The notes: a model not told the origin generated them from the sequence alone. A stretch of DNA of 64,000 nucleotides from an uncultured Alphaproteobacteria bacterium (GCA_902537235.1 CACBAO010000007.1:18531-82530); one strand, 5' to 3'; counted from the stretch's first letter, positions 1 to 9,264 are shown. Program-made: numbers and translations.

Positions 1-473
1 GAATGGCCTTCATGTTTTCCATGTGCCTTATGACTACCTTTCCCATGGTCATCGTGATCGTCTTTTTTGCCATGATCATCATGATCGTCATGCTCACCAT
101 GATCATGTGCCTCAAAAAGCGCACCCTCTCGGAAATCAAGCAACTCTATGCCATTTACGTCTAAAAGTGTATTCACCGACGCATTTGAAGCAAGAGAAGA
201 CAAGCCCTTCTCCAACCAAGGAGTCAAATCTTTTCCTACCCAAAAAACAAGATTTGCGTTTTCTAATGACTCTGCGTTTGATGGCTTTAATTGGTAGGCG
301 TGTGGAGATGCTTCAGCAGGAATTATGAGATCGGGTTTACCAACTCCAGTCATCACTTTCGATACCAAAGAATGTACAGGAGCGATATCAACGACGACTT
401 TTGGCGAGTCCGCGATTCCTATGCTTGTACTTAATAAAAATGCAGTAATGGTTAAAATAAATTTGTTGGACAT
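1..473 (-). CDS. znuA: Zinc ABC transporter periplasmic binding protein, partial (5' part)
   Basis: Reading leftwards from an ATG at 473 gives a signal-peptide-like start (MSNKFILTITAFLLSTSIGIA), then an SBP_bac_9/ZnuA-type domain with the family's first metal-ligand segment (ASPHAYQLKPSNA). After it comes a long His/Asp loop of alternating HDH and DDH units near residues 125-155, typical of ZnuA zinc-scavenging loops. The gene runs off the left edge, so only about 157 N-terminal residues are visible. A GGAGAA ribosome site lies 5 nt before the ATG. It is divergent from zur, with two palindromic Zur-like sites between them, so zinc repression is expected. Family identity is clear from the sequence; zinc rather than manganese specificity rests on the His loop and the zur neighbour. 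Confidence 0.93.
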   Translation of the reverse strand, partial: MSNKFILTITAFLLSTSIGIADSPKVVVDIAPVHSLVSKVMTGVGKPDLIIPAEASPHAYQLKPSNAESLENANLVFWVGKDLTPWLEKGLSSLASNASVNTLLDVNGIELLDFREGALFEAHDHGEHDDHDDHGKKDDHDDHGKGSHKAHGKHEGH

Positions 474-501
474 AAAGTTCTCCATGTATTAATTATTTAT
501 A

Positions 502-540
502 GTAATGTTATTACGTAACATTGTTATGTTATAACATTAC
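502..540. promoter_or_regulatory. Two Zur-box-like palindromes in the znuA/zur divergent promoter
   Basis: GTTATGTTATAACATTAC at 523-540 is a near-perfect palindrome of the ATGTTATAACAT type used by alphaproteobacterial Zur. A second copy at 502-519 matches it at 14 of 18 positions, offset by 21 bp (two helical turns, same face). A TATAAT hexamer at 542-547 directly abuts the stronger box and would serve zur. On the other strand a TATAAA-like hexamer abuts the second box and would serve znuA. Zur binding should therefore block both promoters. Sequence and layout are observed; Zur as the binder is inferred from the neighbouring genes. Confidence 0.8.
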
Positions 541-581
541 TTATAATACAACGGGTTTTAATAGCAATAGTTATTTTCACA

Positions 582-1082
582 ATGATAAAAAATATGAACT
601 CAAACCACATTATGTCATCATTTGAAAAACATGATCATAGTATTTGTAGTGACCGATATACGGCATCAATTGAAAAGTACTGTCTTCAAAACAATTTAGA
701 ACTAACTCCCCTTAGACAAAAAGTGTTTGAGATATTGATCCGAGATCATAAACCGCTAGGAGCGTACGAGATTCTTGATGTTTTAAGTAAAGAAGGGTTT
801 TCTTCGTCGCCTCCCATTGCCTACAGGGTTTTAGATTTTTTGATTGAAAAAGGACTTGTTCACAAAATTCAAGGGCTGAATTCATTTATTGCCTGCGCTT
901 ATGCTGGGTGCGCGCATATTCCTGCATTTGTTATTTGTCGAAAATGTGACAACGTAGCGGAACTACGAGGCGAAGAAAACATCCCAAAAGCTTCCAGTTC
1001 AAGCCTAGACTTCAAAATTGAGAATGCAATGATTGAAATATCGGGTGTCTGTTCAATGTGTAGTGATGCAGGTGTTGTCTAA
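582..1082 (+). CDS. zur: Fur-family zinc uptake regulator Zur
   Basis: This 166-aa protein has the Fur-family winged helix (about residues 35-100, including LTPLRQKVFEIL and PIAYRVLDFLIEKGLVH) and a C-terminal dimerisation domain. Two CxxC pairs (C119/C122 and C157/C160) form the structural zinc site. An extra His/Cys-rich N-terminal stretch (residues 15-22) is present. It is expected to repress zinc-uptake genes when zinc is bound. In-frame ATGs at 594 and 615 are alternative starts, and no strong ribosome site separates them. The stop overlaps the ATG of the next gene (TAATG), indicating a coupled operon with the COG0523 GTPase. Zur rather than Fur is supported by the znuA neighbour and the Zur-type boxes. 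Confidence 0.9.
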   Translation: MIKNMNSNHIMSSFEKHDHSICSDRYTASIEKYCLQNNLELTPLRQKVFEILIRDHKPLGAYEILDVLSKEGFSSSPPIAYRVLDFLIEKGLVHKIQGLNSFIACAYAGCAHIPAFVICRKCDNVAELRGEENIPKASSSSLDFKIENAMIEISGVCSMCSDAGVV

Positions 1083-1390
1083 TGTTTATTGGGAGTTCAA
1101 AACCGAAAACGGACCTTAATAAAGTTCGGAAAATAAAAGAAGCTTTGGGTGAGACCCTTTCAATACAAAATAATGCAACCATAACAGTAACAGAACTAAC
1201 ATGCTTAGAAGAGGGATGTCCTCCAGTTGAAACTGTAGTGGCTTTATTAGAAGTTGGATCTGATCCATTACAGCACAAAATTCATAAACCAGTAGCTGAA
1301 TTCAAAGCTGCTGACTTGACTGAAATTGCAATTCGATGGGGACACCCCGTCAAACCAGATTTGTTTGAACAATTTGATAAGGAGAAATAA
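1082..1390 (+). CDS. Small conserved-type protein of the zinc operon, function unknown
   Basis: This is a 102-aa soluble protein with no signal peptide or membrane segment. The notable feature is a central TCLEEGCPP stretch, with C41 and C46 beside an acidic pair, which could be a metal or disulfide site. It is translationally coupled on both sides: its ATG overlaps the zur stop, and its stop abuts the ATG of the COG0523 GTPase. That position implies co-regulation by zinc and a possible role in metal allocation with the GTPase. I do not recognise a named family, and the function is inferred only from context. Confidence 0.75.
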   Translation: MFIGSSKPKTDLNKVRKIKEALGETLSIQNNATITVTELTCLEEGCPPVETVVALLEVGSDPLQHKIHKPVAEFKAADLTEIAIRWGHPVKPDLFEQFDKEK

Positions 1391-2740
1391 ATGAATACAC
1401 CACAAAAAGTCCCCGTAACAATTCTAACAGGGTTTCTAGGATCAGGGAAGACCACACTTCTGAATCGGATATTAAGTGAGGAACATGGAAAAAGAATCGC
1501 TGTAATTGAAAATGAATATGGTGAAGTCGGTATTGACCAGGCTTTGGTGATAGATGCCGAAGAAGAAATTTTTGAGATGTCGAATGGATGTATTTGCTGC
1601 ACCGTTAGAGGTGACTTAATACGAGTTTTAAGTAATTTAATGAAGCGCCGAGATAAGTTCGACTATGTTTTGGTTGAAACAACAGGACTTGCAGATCCAG
1701 GACCCGTGGCGCAAACTTTTTTTATGGATGAGGATATCAGTTCTGAGTATGCGCTCGATGGCATAGTTACCTTAGTTGATGCGTTCCATATAGATCAGCA
1801 ATTGGGTCGTAGTGATGAAAGCACTGAACAAATAGCTTTTGCTGATGTGGTCGTGTTAAATAAAACCGACTTAGCAAGTGGTGAGGGCCTTGATGAAATT
1901 GAAACGCGCATACGCGAAATGAATAGAATGACAAAGATCGTTAGAGCGGAAAATGCGGACGTACCCATTGATACGGTTCTAAATTTAAGCGCCTTTAATT
2001 TGGATCAAGCACTAGAACGTCGTCCGACGTTTCTTGAGCCGGAGTATCCATTTGAATGGACAGGCGTATATTTAGTCGAACCCGGAAATTATAAAATACA
2101 ATTTGACGAAGGTCCCGACCCTTCAATGTCCTTGGTTATTACGACAGATCAGGGATCGGATGATTCTGATTTAAGAGACAACGCCGAAAAATGTGTTCGA
2201 TATTATGCTGAAGACGGGAAAAGTATACTGCCTGATGAAACTATACCAATGAATACACATGTGGAATTAAACCTCGCATCAGGTGGCAGTAAATCTTTCG
2301 ATATAATTATCGACAAACCAATGCAAATAGGCCTTTATGCACAACATACGGCAGAAGAATTCAATATACAATTAATCAAAAGGGGCGAAGATGCAGTTGT
2401 TTCAGCTGTTGTTGAAAGAACCTGGGTTGCTCAGCATGAACATGATGATGAGGTTGGTTCTATCGCGATAGAGAAAGATGGTGATGTGGATCAAGAGAAG
2501 TTAAATAAATGGCTTTCAAAAGTATTAGGAGAAAAAGGTATTGATATTTTTAGAATGAAAGGGTTTTTAAGTATTTCTGGAGACTCCCGTCGTTTTGTCT
2601 TTCAGGGAGTGCACATGCTTTTTGATGCAAAGCCTGATAGGTCATGGGATGATATGCCGCGAAGAAATCAACTTGTATTTATTGGCAGAAATCTTGATGA
2701 AGACGAAATGCGTAAAGGGTTCGAGGAGTGTCTAGTGTGA
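1391..2740 (+). CDS. COG0523 G3E GTPase (CobW/ZigA-like metallochaperone) with an inserted central segment
   Basis: This 449-aa protein carries the G3E landmarks in order: Walker A GFLGSGKT (14-21), the metal-binding CxCC (C67, C69, C70), an ETTGLADPGP segment and NKTD (157-160). The C-terminus is a CobW_C-like domain (about 360-447) ending in a strand-rich region. A short HEHDDE metal-type stretch lies before it. COG0523 proteins are GTP-dependent chaperones that pass metal ions to client enzymes, and Zur-linked members work in zinc starvation. About 120 residues between the GTPase and CobW_C (about 220-345), beta-rich and acidic, look like an insertion relative to usual 320-400-aa members. 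It lies in the Zur operon and its end overlaps the WD40 gene. Confidence 0.9.
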   Translation: MNTPQKVPVTILTGFLGSGKTTLLNRILSEEHGKRIAVIENEYGEVGIDQALVIDAEEEIFEMSNGCICCTVRGDLIRVLSNLMKRRDKFDYVLVETTGLADPGPVAQTFFMDEDISSEYALDGIVTLVDAFHIDQQLGRSDESTEQIAFADVVVLNKTDLASGEGLDEIETRIREMNRMTKIVRAENADVPIDTVLNLSAFNLDQALERRPTFLEPEYPFEWTGVYLVEPGNYKIQFDEGPDPSMSLVITTDQGSDDSDLRDNAEKCVRYYAEDGKSILPDETIPMNTHVELNLASGGSKSFDIIIDKPMQIGLYAQHTAEEFNIQLIKRGEDAVVSAVVERTWVAQHEHDDEVGSIAIEKDGDVDQEKLNKWLSKVLGEKGIDIFRMKGFLSISGDSRRFVFQGVHMLFDAKPDRSWDDMPRRNQLVFIGRNLDEDEMRKGFEECLV

Positions 2741-3762
2741 ATGCTCAGTCTCTAGGTTCTTTACGAACTGGGTGGTCTGCTACCTTAGATGATTGTGCTA
2801 TATCTGGAGGATGGACTTCAGAGGGCAACGAGTTTGCGGTTGTTGATGCGGCTGGAAGCGTATCGGTATTTGACGGAAAACTTGGTGATCTTATTTGGAC
2901 AAAAAAACAGGTGCATGATGGTGGAGCTCTCGCTACATCTGTTCATCCAAGCAAAAGTAAATTTGCAACCACAGGCCAAGATGGTCGTCTCATTATTTGG
3001 AATTTATTGGAACCTGATACAGAGAAAGTAATAGATATTGGAAAGGGATGGGCTGAGAACGTGAGTTGGTCGCCAGATGGCAGTCTTGTTGCGACTTCGC
3101 TTTCGAAAACCGTTTATGTATATTCTGCAAGCGGTGAGGAAGTGTGGCGAACAAGTGATCATCAGAGTACCGTTAGTACTATTGCTTGGTCGAATAGTGG
3201 TGAATTAGCCACAGCATGTTATGGACAGGTACAATTTCTTGATGGTGTCAGCGGTAATTTAATTCAGAAGTTAGAATGGAAAGGGTCCCTTGTTTCGATA
3301 GCTTTGAGCAGTGATAGCGATGTTGTGGCTTGTGGAAGCCAAGATAATTCCGTTCACTTTTGGCGCCGTTCTTCAGGCAATGATTCAAAAATGTCGGGTT
3401 ATCCTTTTAAGCCATCTGCATTATCATTTAATAATAAGGGAACATTATTGGCAACAGGCGGTAGTGAAGCAGCCACTGTATGGAATTTTGAAGGAGATGG
3501 CCCAGAGGGCACAAGTCCCTTGGAATTAGACTACCATGCCGATGCTATTACATCTCTTATATTCTCTAATCATAGCAACAGACTCATATCAGGATGTAGA
3601 AATGGGACTGTTGTTTTATGGGAAATCAAGCCCAACAACACTGAAGCAAAATTAGGCGTTGGTCAGGTTGCTGACACTGTCGCTGAGTTGTATTGGCGGC
3701 CTGATGACAGAGCAGTTGCAGCTCTAGACAGACAAGGCGGTGTTACCGTATGGCGAATTTAA
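2737..3762 (+). CDS. WD40 repeat beta-propeller protein of the zinc operon
   Basis: About 341 residues form repeated units of roughly 40 aa with GH/WD-like signatures (for example ATTGQDGRLIIWNL, VACGSQDNSVHFWRR, LISGCRNGTVVLWEI), giving a predicted seven- or eight-bladed propeller. I chose GTG at 2737 rather than GTG at 2728. It makes a GTGA overlap with the GTPase stop and has GAGGAG ending 8 nt upstream. There is no signal peptide, so it is probably a cytoplasmic scaffold. Being last in the zur operon suggests it assists the COG0523 GTPase or its client under zinc limitation. Fold assignment is firm; the zinc role is inference from position. Confidence 0.88.
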   Translation: MNAQSLGSLRTGWSATLDDCAISGGWTSEGNEFAVVDAAGSVSVFDGKLGDLIWTKKQVHDGGALATSVHPSKSKFATTGQDGRLIIWNLLEPDTEKVIDIGKGWAENVSWSPDGSLVATSLSKTVYVYSASGEEVWRTSDHQSTVSTIAWSNSGELATACYGQVQFLDGVSGNLIQKLEWKGSLVSIALSSDSDVVACGSQDNSVHFWRRSSGNDSKMSGYPFKPSALSFNNKGTLLATGGSEAATVWNFEGDGPEGTSPLELDYHADAITSLIFSNHSNRLISGCRNGTVVLWEIKPNNTEAKLGVGQVADTVAELYWRPDDRAVAALDRQGGVTVWRI

Positions 3763-3864
3763 CTTAAAATTCAAATTCTGAACCTCTTTACAAGAACGCT
3801 TATTTCCAATAAGGGTTAGTAAACAAACTAAGAGCACACAAACTTGTCAGGCAACAACCTTTAC

Positions 3865-5061
3865 ATGAGCCAGAGCTATTTTTTGGATCGTAGCTCTCCT
3901 CCCCACATTTCTACTTTAGCTATTTTAGCTGGAGTATCGGCGATGAATATGAGTATATTCCTGCCTAGTTTACCGAGTATGGCTAAAGACTTTGATGTAG
4001 ATTATGGAACTATGCAAATCTTTATTTCTGGATACTTTTTGTCGTTAGCTTTTTTTCAGCTTATTATAGGCCCGGTATCGGATAGGATTGGAAGAAAGCC
4101 GACGATGATAGCGGCATTTCTTTTATTTACCGCATCAACTTTAATATGCGAAATAACCACAAATTTTTATTTATTTTTGTTCTTTAGAATGCTTCAAGCT
4201 GGCGTTGCAGCTGGATTTGTTTTAGGGCGCGCAGTTATTAGAGATATTGTGCCAATGGAACATGCAGCTTCGATGATTGGCTATGTAACAATGGCTATGA
4301 CAATAATGCCGATGTTAGCTCCTGCTTTAGGTGGGATTTTGGAAGAACAACTAAATTGGCGTTATAGTTTGAGATTAATGTATTTGATGGGAATTATCTC
4401 TCTATTACTGATTTGGTTTGATCAGAAAGAAACTCTTAACAAAAATGAGATATCGAAGGCAAAATTGAGTGAAGATTATAAAGAGTTATTTTTAAACAAA
4501 GATTTTTGGTTCTATGTTTTTGTAATGGGCTTTTCAGTAGGATCTTATTTTAGCTTTTTGACCGGAGCACCAGTAATATCAGCGGAATATTTTGAGTTAG
4601 CGCCATCTGTTCAGGGGTACTTGTTTGCTATTCTGGGGATTGGATTTTTCTTAGGAAATTTTCTTACGGGTCGCTATGCTATGAACATAGGACCAAACAG
4701 GTTTATGCTTTGGGGTTGTTTTGTTGCGCTTATAGGGCCGGCATTACAAGCTCTTATTTATTTCAATTTTACTTTTGGCCCACTTAGTTTTTTTACTCCG
4801 ATGTTTCTGGTTGGCTTAGGTCAAGGCCTAATTGTTCCAAATGCTGCAGCAGGAATTGTTTCCGTAAATCCCAAATTAGCGGGTAGTGCTTCTGGCTTAG
4901 GTGCAACTATACAGGTTATGATTGGAGGCATCTTAGCGTATGCAACAGGTCACATAATCGCTGACTTTATTTCGCCTTTACCATTAATTGGCATTTTATT
5001 TTTTACAATTTTAGTAACATTATTTTTCTCATTTAAATTACAGAAAAACACTATTGTTTAA
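3865..5061 (+). CDS. MFS drug-resistance transporter, Bcr/CflA family
   Basis: This inner-membrane protein of about 398 aa has twelve predicted helices. Features include the early MSIFLPSLPSMAKDF stretch typical of Bcr/CflA, the loop 2-3 motif GPVSDRIGRKPTM (MFS motif A), and FRMLQAGVAAGFVLGRAVIRD in helices 4-5. Such pumps export drugs or small metabolites by proton antiport. A TTG at 3844 would add seven residues, but the ATG at 3865 is preferred because neither has a clear ribosome site. It stands alone after the zinc operon and converges on the enoyl-CoA hydratase gene. The substrate cannot be deduced. Confidence 0.85.
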   Translation: MSQSYFLDRSSPPHISTLAILAGVSAMNMSIFLPSLPSMAKDFDVDYGTMQIFISGYFLSLAFFQLIIGPVSDRIGRKPTMIAAFLLFTASTLICEITTNFYLFLFFRMLQAGVAAGFVLGRAVIRDIVPMEHAASMIGYVTMAMTIMPMLAPALGGILEEQLNWRYSLRLMYLMGIISLLLIWFDQKETLNKNEISKAKLSEDYKELFLNKDFWFYVFVMGFSVGSYFSFLTGAPVISAEYFELAPSVQGYLFAILGIGFFLGNFLTGRYAMNIGPNRFMLWGCFVALIGPALQALIYFNFTFGPLSFFTPMFLVGLGQGLIVPNAAAGIVSVNPKLAGSASGLGATIQVMIGGILAYATGHIIADFISPLPLIGILFFTILVTLFFSFKLQKNTIV

Positions 5062-5096
5062 AATTGGAAATATTTTCTTTAGTGGTTGATTGAATT

Positions 5097-5945
5097 CTAT
5101 TTCCCAACTCCTCTAAATTGGGGAGCACGGTTTTCCACAAAACTTTCAACGCCCTCTTTGAAATCATCTTGTTCAAAACTTAGAAACATTTCTTTATCAG
5201 CAATTTCCAAAGACTTGGAAAATGTCTGACTATAACCCGCTCTTATTTGCCTTTTCATAATTGTTATTGATCTAGGCGATACTCTTTCAGCTATATGCTT
5301 CGAATAATTGTTAACAAAAGTTTCCAATTCCTCTGCAGGAAGGCTTTTATTAACAAGCCCTAAATTCTCAGCTTCAGCTCCTTTAAATATTCTAGCGGAC
5401 AGTAAAAGGTCCAAAGCTTTAGCTTCTCCGATTAGTCGTGGTAATAACCAGGCAATGCCATGTTCTGCAATTAAGCCTCTTGACGCAAAAGCGGTGGTGA
5501 ATTTGGCTTCATTGGTTGTAAATCGCAAATCTGCGTACAAAGTAAATATTAGACCAATGCCTGCACAAGCTCCATTGACCATCGCAATTATGGGCTTAGG
5601 ACAATTATACATATATGCAAAGCGTCCTTCGAAGTTTTCCAAAATCCGAGGACCTAAATTCTTGTCTGCTTGGTATGGTTTTATCTCGGTGTCGACTTCA
5701 ATCTCTTTTTCGATATCTCCATCAGATATATCTTTAAGGTTACCCATATCGGCGCCCGCACAAAACCCCCTGCCTGATCCAGTGACCACAATACATCTGC
5801 ACTCTTTATCTTGGCCTGCTATTTCAATAGCTTTCTTAACTTCATTCCCCATTAACGTGGTCCAAGCATTTAACTTATCAGGTCTATTAAGTGTTATTTT
5901 TGTTATTCCATCGGTCGTAGTAACTAAAATTTCTTTAAAGTTCAT
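5097..5945 (-). CDS. Enoyl-CoA hydratase/isomerase family protein
   Basis: The 282-aa crotonase-fold protein has the N-terminal ITLNRPDKLNAW signature and the oxyanion-hole segment GRGFCAGADMG. A second oxyanion segment (NGACAGIGLIF) and a C-terminal helical trimerisation region follow. Members hydrate or isomerise acyl-CoA thioesters in fatty-acid or aromatic degradation. The ATG at 5945 follows a GGGGG stretch 5 nt upstream; a TTG four codons earlier is less likely. It is transcribed leftwards, opposite the MFS gene, and no other acyl-CoA genes are adjacent. The exact substrate is unknown. Confidence 0.85.
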   Translation of the reverse strand: MNFKEILVTTTDGITKITLNRPDKLNAWTTLMGNEVKKAIEIAGQDKECRCIVVTGSGRGFCAGADMGNLKDISDGDIEKEIEVDTEIKPYQADKNLGPRILENFEGRFAYMYNCPKPIIAMVNGACAGIGLIFTLYADLRFTTNEAKFTTAFASRGLIAEHGIAWLLPRLIGEAKALDLLLSARIFKGAEAENLGLVNKSLPAEELETFVNNYSKHIAERVSPRSITIMKRQIRAGYSQTFSKSLEIADKEMFLSFEQDDFKEGVESFVENRAPQFRGVGK

Positions 5946-6067
5946 AAAAACCCCCAAAACATTTTTATATTAAAGGTATAAATTACTGCCTCTTGAGTCA
6001 AATTTGGTTGATAGAGTTAATTTTAAATGAATGCAAAACAAAAAGCTTTGCGACGTTACACAAAGGT

Positions 6068-7024
6068 TTATTTAGATGATAAAATTCCTTCAATCAAAAC
6101 CTGTACCCTAAAGGCTTCATCTACTGTAGCTAGTTTGTTTGGATGACCATTATACACTTTTTCTAAATCATCTAGTTGAGCTTTGAGACTTACGGCTCGA
6201 GGGTCCTTTGGTTCTTCCCTTAAGGGAATGAATTCCAAGCCATTACTTTCGCCGTCTTTATAAAATTCAGAAATCCTTCGACTTTTAGCTGTACCACGCA
6301 CAGTCATCTCCTGTCTATCGGGTTGGGCGCCTCCAACACTTGCCAAAATGTTTACACATTTGCCATCTCTAGTTTCAAGCCGTGCGAGAACATCGGTTTC
6401 GCACAGTAACTTGTCTTTGGGGTAAATAACCTTGGCCCACTTCAATTCTAGCAATCCTAGCACCCTTTCAGAAAAAAATATAAAGTGAGATATCACTTCT
6501 CTAGTCATTCCACCTTCTTTATTAAATCTAAGCCAATCTGCTTCTTTTTGCCATTCTCTCGGCCACTTTGGATAAGTAACAATAATGTCAACTCCAATCA
6601 TTTCTCCGAACTCACCAGTGGACTTGGCTTTGATCAAATCATTTAGTGCGGGACCAGCAGCCTGTGTAAAGTTTACTGCTAATGGAACATTTAAGCCTTT
6701 AAGTTTATTGATAAGTGACTTGCTGTGATCGATGTCTATACCTAGTGGCTTTTCTAAAAAAAGAGCTTTACCTTTTTGTGCGGTTTGAATGGCATGCCCT
6801 TCTCGTACCTGCGGTGGGCAAGCAAGGTAAACTAAGTCTGCAGAATCGATTGCTTCCTCAGGGCTATTCATAATTTTAGCTTCACTATCAATTTCGATAG
6901 CTTTTTGGCATGCGGTTTTATCAGGATCCCAGAGATAGTTAGGCTCAAACTTTTCATGGATACGCATGTGCTGAAGCATTCTGCGTCCCATTATTCCGAG
7001 TCCTATAATTGCTACTTTAATCAT
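6068..7024 (-). CDS. Gfo/Idh/MocA-family NAD(P)-dependent oxidoreductase
   Basis: This protein of about 318 aa has an N-terminal Rossmann motif (IIGLGIMG), the family's FLEKPLGID segment (EKP, with the catalytic-type Lys) and a C-terminal alpha/beta domain. Members oxidise or reduce sugars, inositols and related compounds. The ATG at 7024 has AGGA 8 nt upstream; the preceding TTG is unlikely. It lies just downstream of deoD on the same strand (about 23 nt gap), so the two are probably co-transcribed. The substrate is not deducible. Confidence 0.83.
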   Translation of the reverse strand: MIKVAIIGLGIMGRRMLQHMRIHEKFEPNYLWDPDKTACQKAIEIDSEAKIMNSPEEAIDSADLVYLACPPQVREGHAIQTAQKGKALFLEKPLGIDIDHSKSLINKLKGLNVPLAVNFTQAAGPALNDLIKAKSTGEFGEMIGVDIIVTYPKWPREWQKEADWLRFNKEGGMTREVISHFIFFSERVLGLLELKWAKVIYPKDKLLCETDVLARLETRDGKCVNILASVGGAQPDRQEMTVRGTAKSRRISEFYKDGESNGLEFIPLREEPKDPRAVSLKAQLDDLEKVYNGHPNKLATVDEAFRVQVLIEGILSSK

Positions 7025-7047
7025 CAAAATTTCCTAACTATTTTTAT

Positions 7048-7752
7048 TTACAGAAATGCAGCTTCAAGAGCTATCTCCACCATATCGCTAAAACTGCTTT
7101 CACGATCTTGTGAGCTCAATGCTTTCCCTGTTTGAAGATGGTCACTTATTGTGAGGATTGACAGCGCTCTTCGTTTATATCGCAAAGCCAAATTATACAA
7201 TTCTGCAGTCTCCATCTCAACTGCCAGGATCCCATGTCTCGTTAGCTCTTTATTGAGATCTGATCTTTCATCATAAAAAGTATCAGAGGAATATATTCCC
7301 CCCACATGTGTCGATCTCTTCTTGGTCTCAGCAATCATTGCCGCGTTTTGTAATAGACCAAAGTCCGCACAAGGCGCAAAGTTTAGTTCTTTGAATATTG
7401 TAGTTGAAGGAGTTGACACACTAGTGGCTGTCATAGCAATAACTACATCTCTCAGTTTGACTTTTTTCTGCATGCCTCCAGCTGATCCAATACGTATTAA
7501 TGTTTTAGCGTTAAAATTTCTTATTAGCTCATTAACATAAATTGAGAGAGAGGGCATTCCCATACCCGAGCCATGTATTGTTACCTTGTTTTTTTTCCAA
7601 GTGCCGGTATATCCAAGCATTCCTCTGACAGTATTTACTTCTATAACATTTGATAGAAATCTATTTGCAGCCCACTTTGCTCGTAAAGGATCACCTGGTA
7701 GTAAAACAGTATCAGCAATTTGGCTTTTTTTTGCTCCTATGTGGATAGTCAT
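7048..7752 (-). CDS. deoD: Purine nucleoside phosphorylase, DeoD type
   Basis: The 234 aa match the usual DeoD length. Seen are the N-terminal [14 protein letters not shown] phosphate-binding stretch, [10 protein letters not shown], the [13 protein letters not shown] substrate segment and TISDHL with the catalytic Asp. The hexameric enzyme cleaves purine (deoxy)ribonucleosides with phosphate in purine salvage. It is first of a leftward pair with an oxidoreductase gene. Identity is strong from several conserved blocks. Confidence 0.92.
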   Translation of the reverse strand: MTIHIGAKKSQIADTVLLPGDPLRAKWAANRFLSNVIEVNTVRGMLGYTGTWKKNKVTIHGSGMGMPSLSIYVNELIRNFNAKTLIRIGSAGGMQKKVKLRDVVIAMTATSVSTPSTTIFKELNFAPCADFGLLQNAAMIAETKKRSTHVGGIYSSDTFYDERSDLNKELTRHGILAVEMETAELYNLALRYKRRALSILTISDHLQTGKALSSQDRESSFSDMVEIALEAAFL

Positions 7753-7899
7753 GTGTTGTCTCTTTCAAAAAAAATTTTTGCCTATTAAAGGCCTAACTTA
7801 CAAAACTTATTTTTTCTCAAAATATATTTAAAGCTATCAAATATAACAACATAATTTAAAATGCTAAGTTTAAAATGATTTTGAAGAAAGTAGGGTTCT

Positions 7900-8532
7900 G
7901 TGTCTGATAAGAAAGGATTATTAAATTATAGCCGTCTTGATTTAGACGATCTGCAAAATGATAATAAGTTAAGGGAAGTCTATAAGAAATGGGCACCTGA
8001 TTATGATTTTGACAACGATAATAAGCTTGGCACTGTTTCACAGCCAACAAGTGTAAAACTCCTTTTGAGCAAGGTTAAAGACAAATCAGTTAAAATTATA
8101 GATATTGGGTGTGGTACTGGTTTAGTAGGGAAGTATTTGAAGGCACAGGGATTTAATAATTTTGATGGTCTCGATATTTCTGATGAAATGTTACAAATAG
8201 CTAGTGAAAGGGGGTATCAGAAATTATATTCAGGCAGTTTAAATAAGAAGCTACCAATAGATGATAATGCTTATGATTGTGTGATGTGTGTAGGTGTCTT
8301 TACCCATGATCACGTGTCTTCTGCCGGATTTAATGAGCTTTGCAGAATTTCTAAGCCCGGGGGTTATTTATGTTTTACTATTAATGAAGGAGTGTTTCAA
8401 AAATATGGATTCGAAGAAACTATAAAAGAGTTTGAAATCAATAGTAAATGGAGTGTTATCTCGTTATTTAAAGATGATTACATGAAGTTAGAAAATGTAA
8501 AAGGTTATTATTGCTTGGTAACCGTAAAATAA
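7900..8532 (+). CDS. Class I SAM-dependent methyltransferase
   Basis: The 210-aa protein has motif I IIDIGCGTGLVGKYL, a second acidic strand (FDGLDISDEML) and the post-I region DCVMCVGVFTHDH. This matches the Methyltransf_11/Williams-Beuren-type small-molecule methyltransferases. The N-terminal phrase with YKKWAPDYDFD is typical of that subgroup. The start is GTG at 7900 with AGTAGGG upstream. It stands alone and converges on the DMSP-lyase-like gene. The substrate is unknown. Confidence 0.83.
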   Translation: MSDKKGLLNYSRLDLDDLQNDNKLREVYKKWAPDYDFDNDNKLGTVSQPTSVKLLLSKVKDKSVKIIDIGCGTGLVGKYLKAQGFNNFDGLDISDEMLQIASERGYQKLYSGSLNKKLPIDDNAYDCVMCVGVFTHDHVSSAGFNELCRISKPGGYLCFTINEGVFQKYGFEETIKEFEINSKWSVISLFKDDYMKLENVKGYYCLVTVK

Positions 8533-8539
8533 CAGAATA

Positions 8540-9118
8540 TTACGAAATTTGATTGTCCATTTTTGCTAACTGATCTAAGCCTTTTCCCCGCCAAAGAATA
8601 AAAGCTAGTAAAGGTTCTTCTAATGTTTCCATTGCATGGCTTTCCCAACTTTTATGAAATTGCGTTTCATTGGCTTTTAAAACTTTTGTCTTGTTTTTTG
8701 TCTTAAAGAGTGCGTTACCCCCTAAAACATAATAAATCTCCTCTGCTTCATGGCTGTGCCATTTATAATCTAAATATTCTCCCCAAAAGCAAATAAATGC
8801 TCTTATTTTTTTGCTATAAAAATGACCAGTAGGCCCAATCAGTTCAAGGTAGCAATGACGATTTGCAAAATCTTTACCCACCTCAGATAATGAATAGGTT
8901 TGGCGCCACTGTGCTTCATCTGCATGCTTTTTAATAGCTTCTACCATAGAAAAGGTTTCCTCTGAGCTTTTAAAGTCCAACGTTCTGACTAATGAAGAGC
9001 CGGAAGTTGTTTTTGGATCAAGATTTTTATTTCTTAAACTTTTATTTAAATCGCAAAAATTCCGAAGCTCTAGATTATTTTCGCAAATTATTTGGGCGTA
9101 TTGAAGTATCGTTTGCAT
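8540..9118 (-). CDS. Cupin-type DMSP lyase-like protein (DddQ/DddL family)
   Basis: The 192-aa protein has a C-terminal cupin: HSHEAEEIYYVLGG (H121, H123, E127, Y129) and a second motif with H161 (SWESHAMETL). The HxHEAEEIY form with a helical N-terminal half of about 90 residues is the pattern of the DMSP-lyase cupins DddQ and DddL, which split dimethylsulfoniopropionate into dimethyl sulfide and acrylate. Length fits DddQ (about 200 aa). It is divergent from a haloalkane dehalogenase gene. Cupin residues are visible; the DMSP substrate is inferred from the motif and from marine-type neighbours, and another cupin lyase is possible. Confidence 0.72.
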   Translation of the reverse strand: MQTILQYAQIICENNLELRNFCDLNKSLRNKNLDPKTTSGSSLVRTLDFKSSEETFSMVEAIKKHADEAQWRQTYSLSEVGKDFANRHCYLELIGPTGHFYSKKIRAFICFWGEYLDYKWHSHEAEEIYYVLGGNALFKTKNKTKVLKANETQFHKSWESHAMETLEEPLLAFILWRGKGLDQLAKMDNQIS

Positions 9119-9264
9119 TTAAAGATTTTGTTTTGAAAATCGTAAATTTCTAATAATTTTAAAACTCAGAAGATAATACCGTTATTTGGAAATAAATAGA
9201 AGTTGTATAAACTTTTTAAAATTAATAACCTTAAGTATAAAGTTTTAACTTGGAGCTTTTTTAA

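Noticed and set aside
23..328. His/Asp-rich 101-aa rightward frame
   Set aside because: It is antisense to the ZnuA His-rich loop; the leftward frame has the signal peptide and family motifs.
5308..5973. 221-aa rightward frame over the enoyl-CoA hydratase
   Set aside because: Long antisense frame of a well-supported crotonase gene, with no motif of its own.
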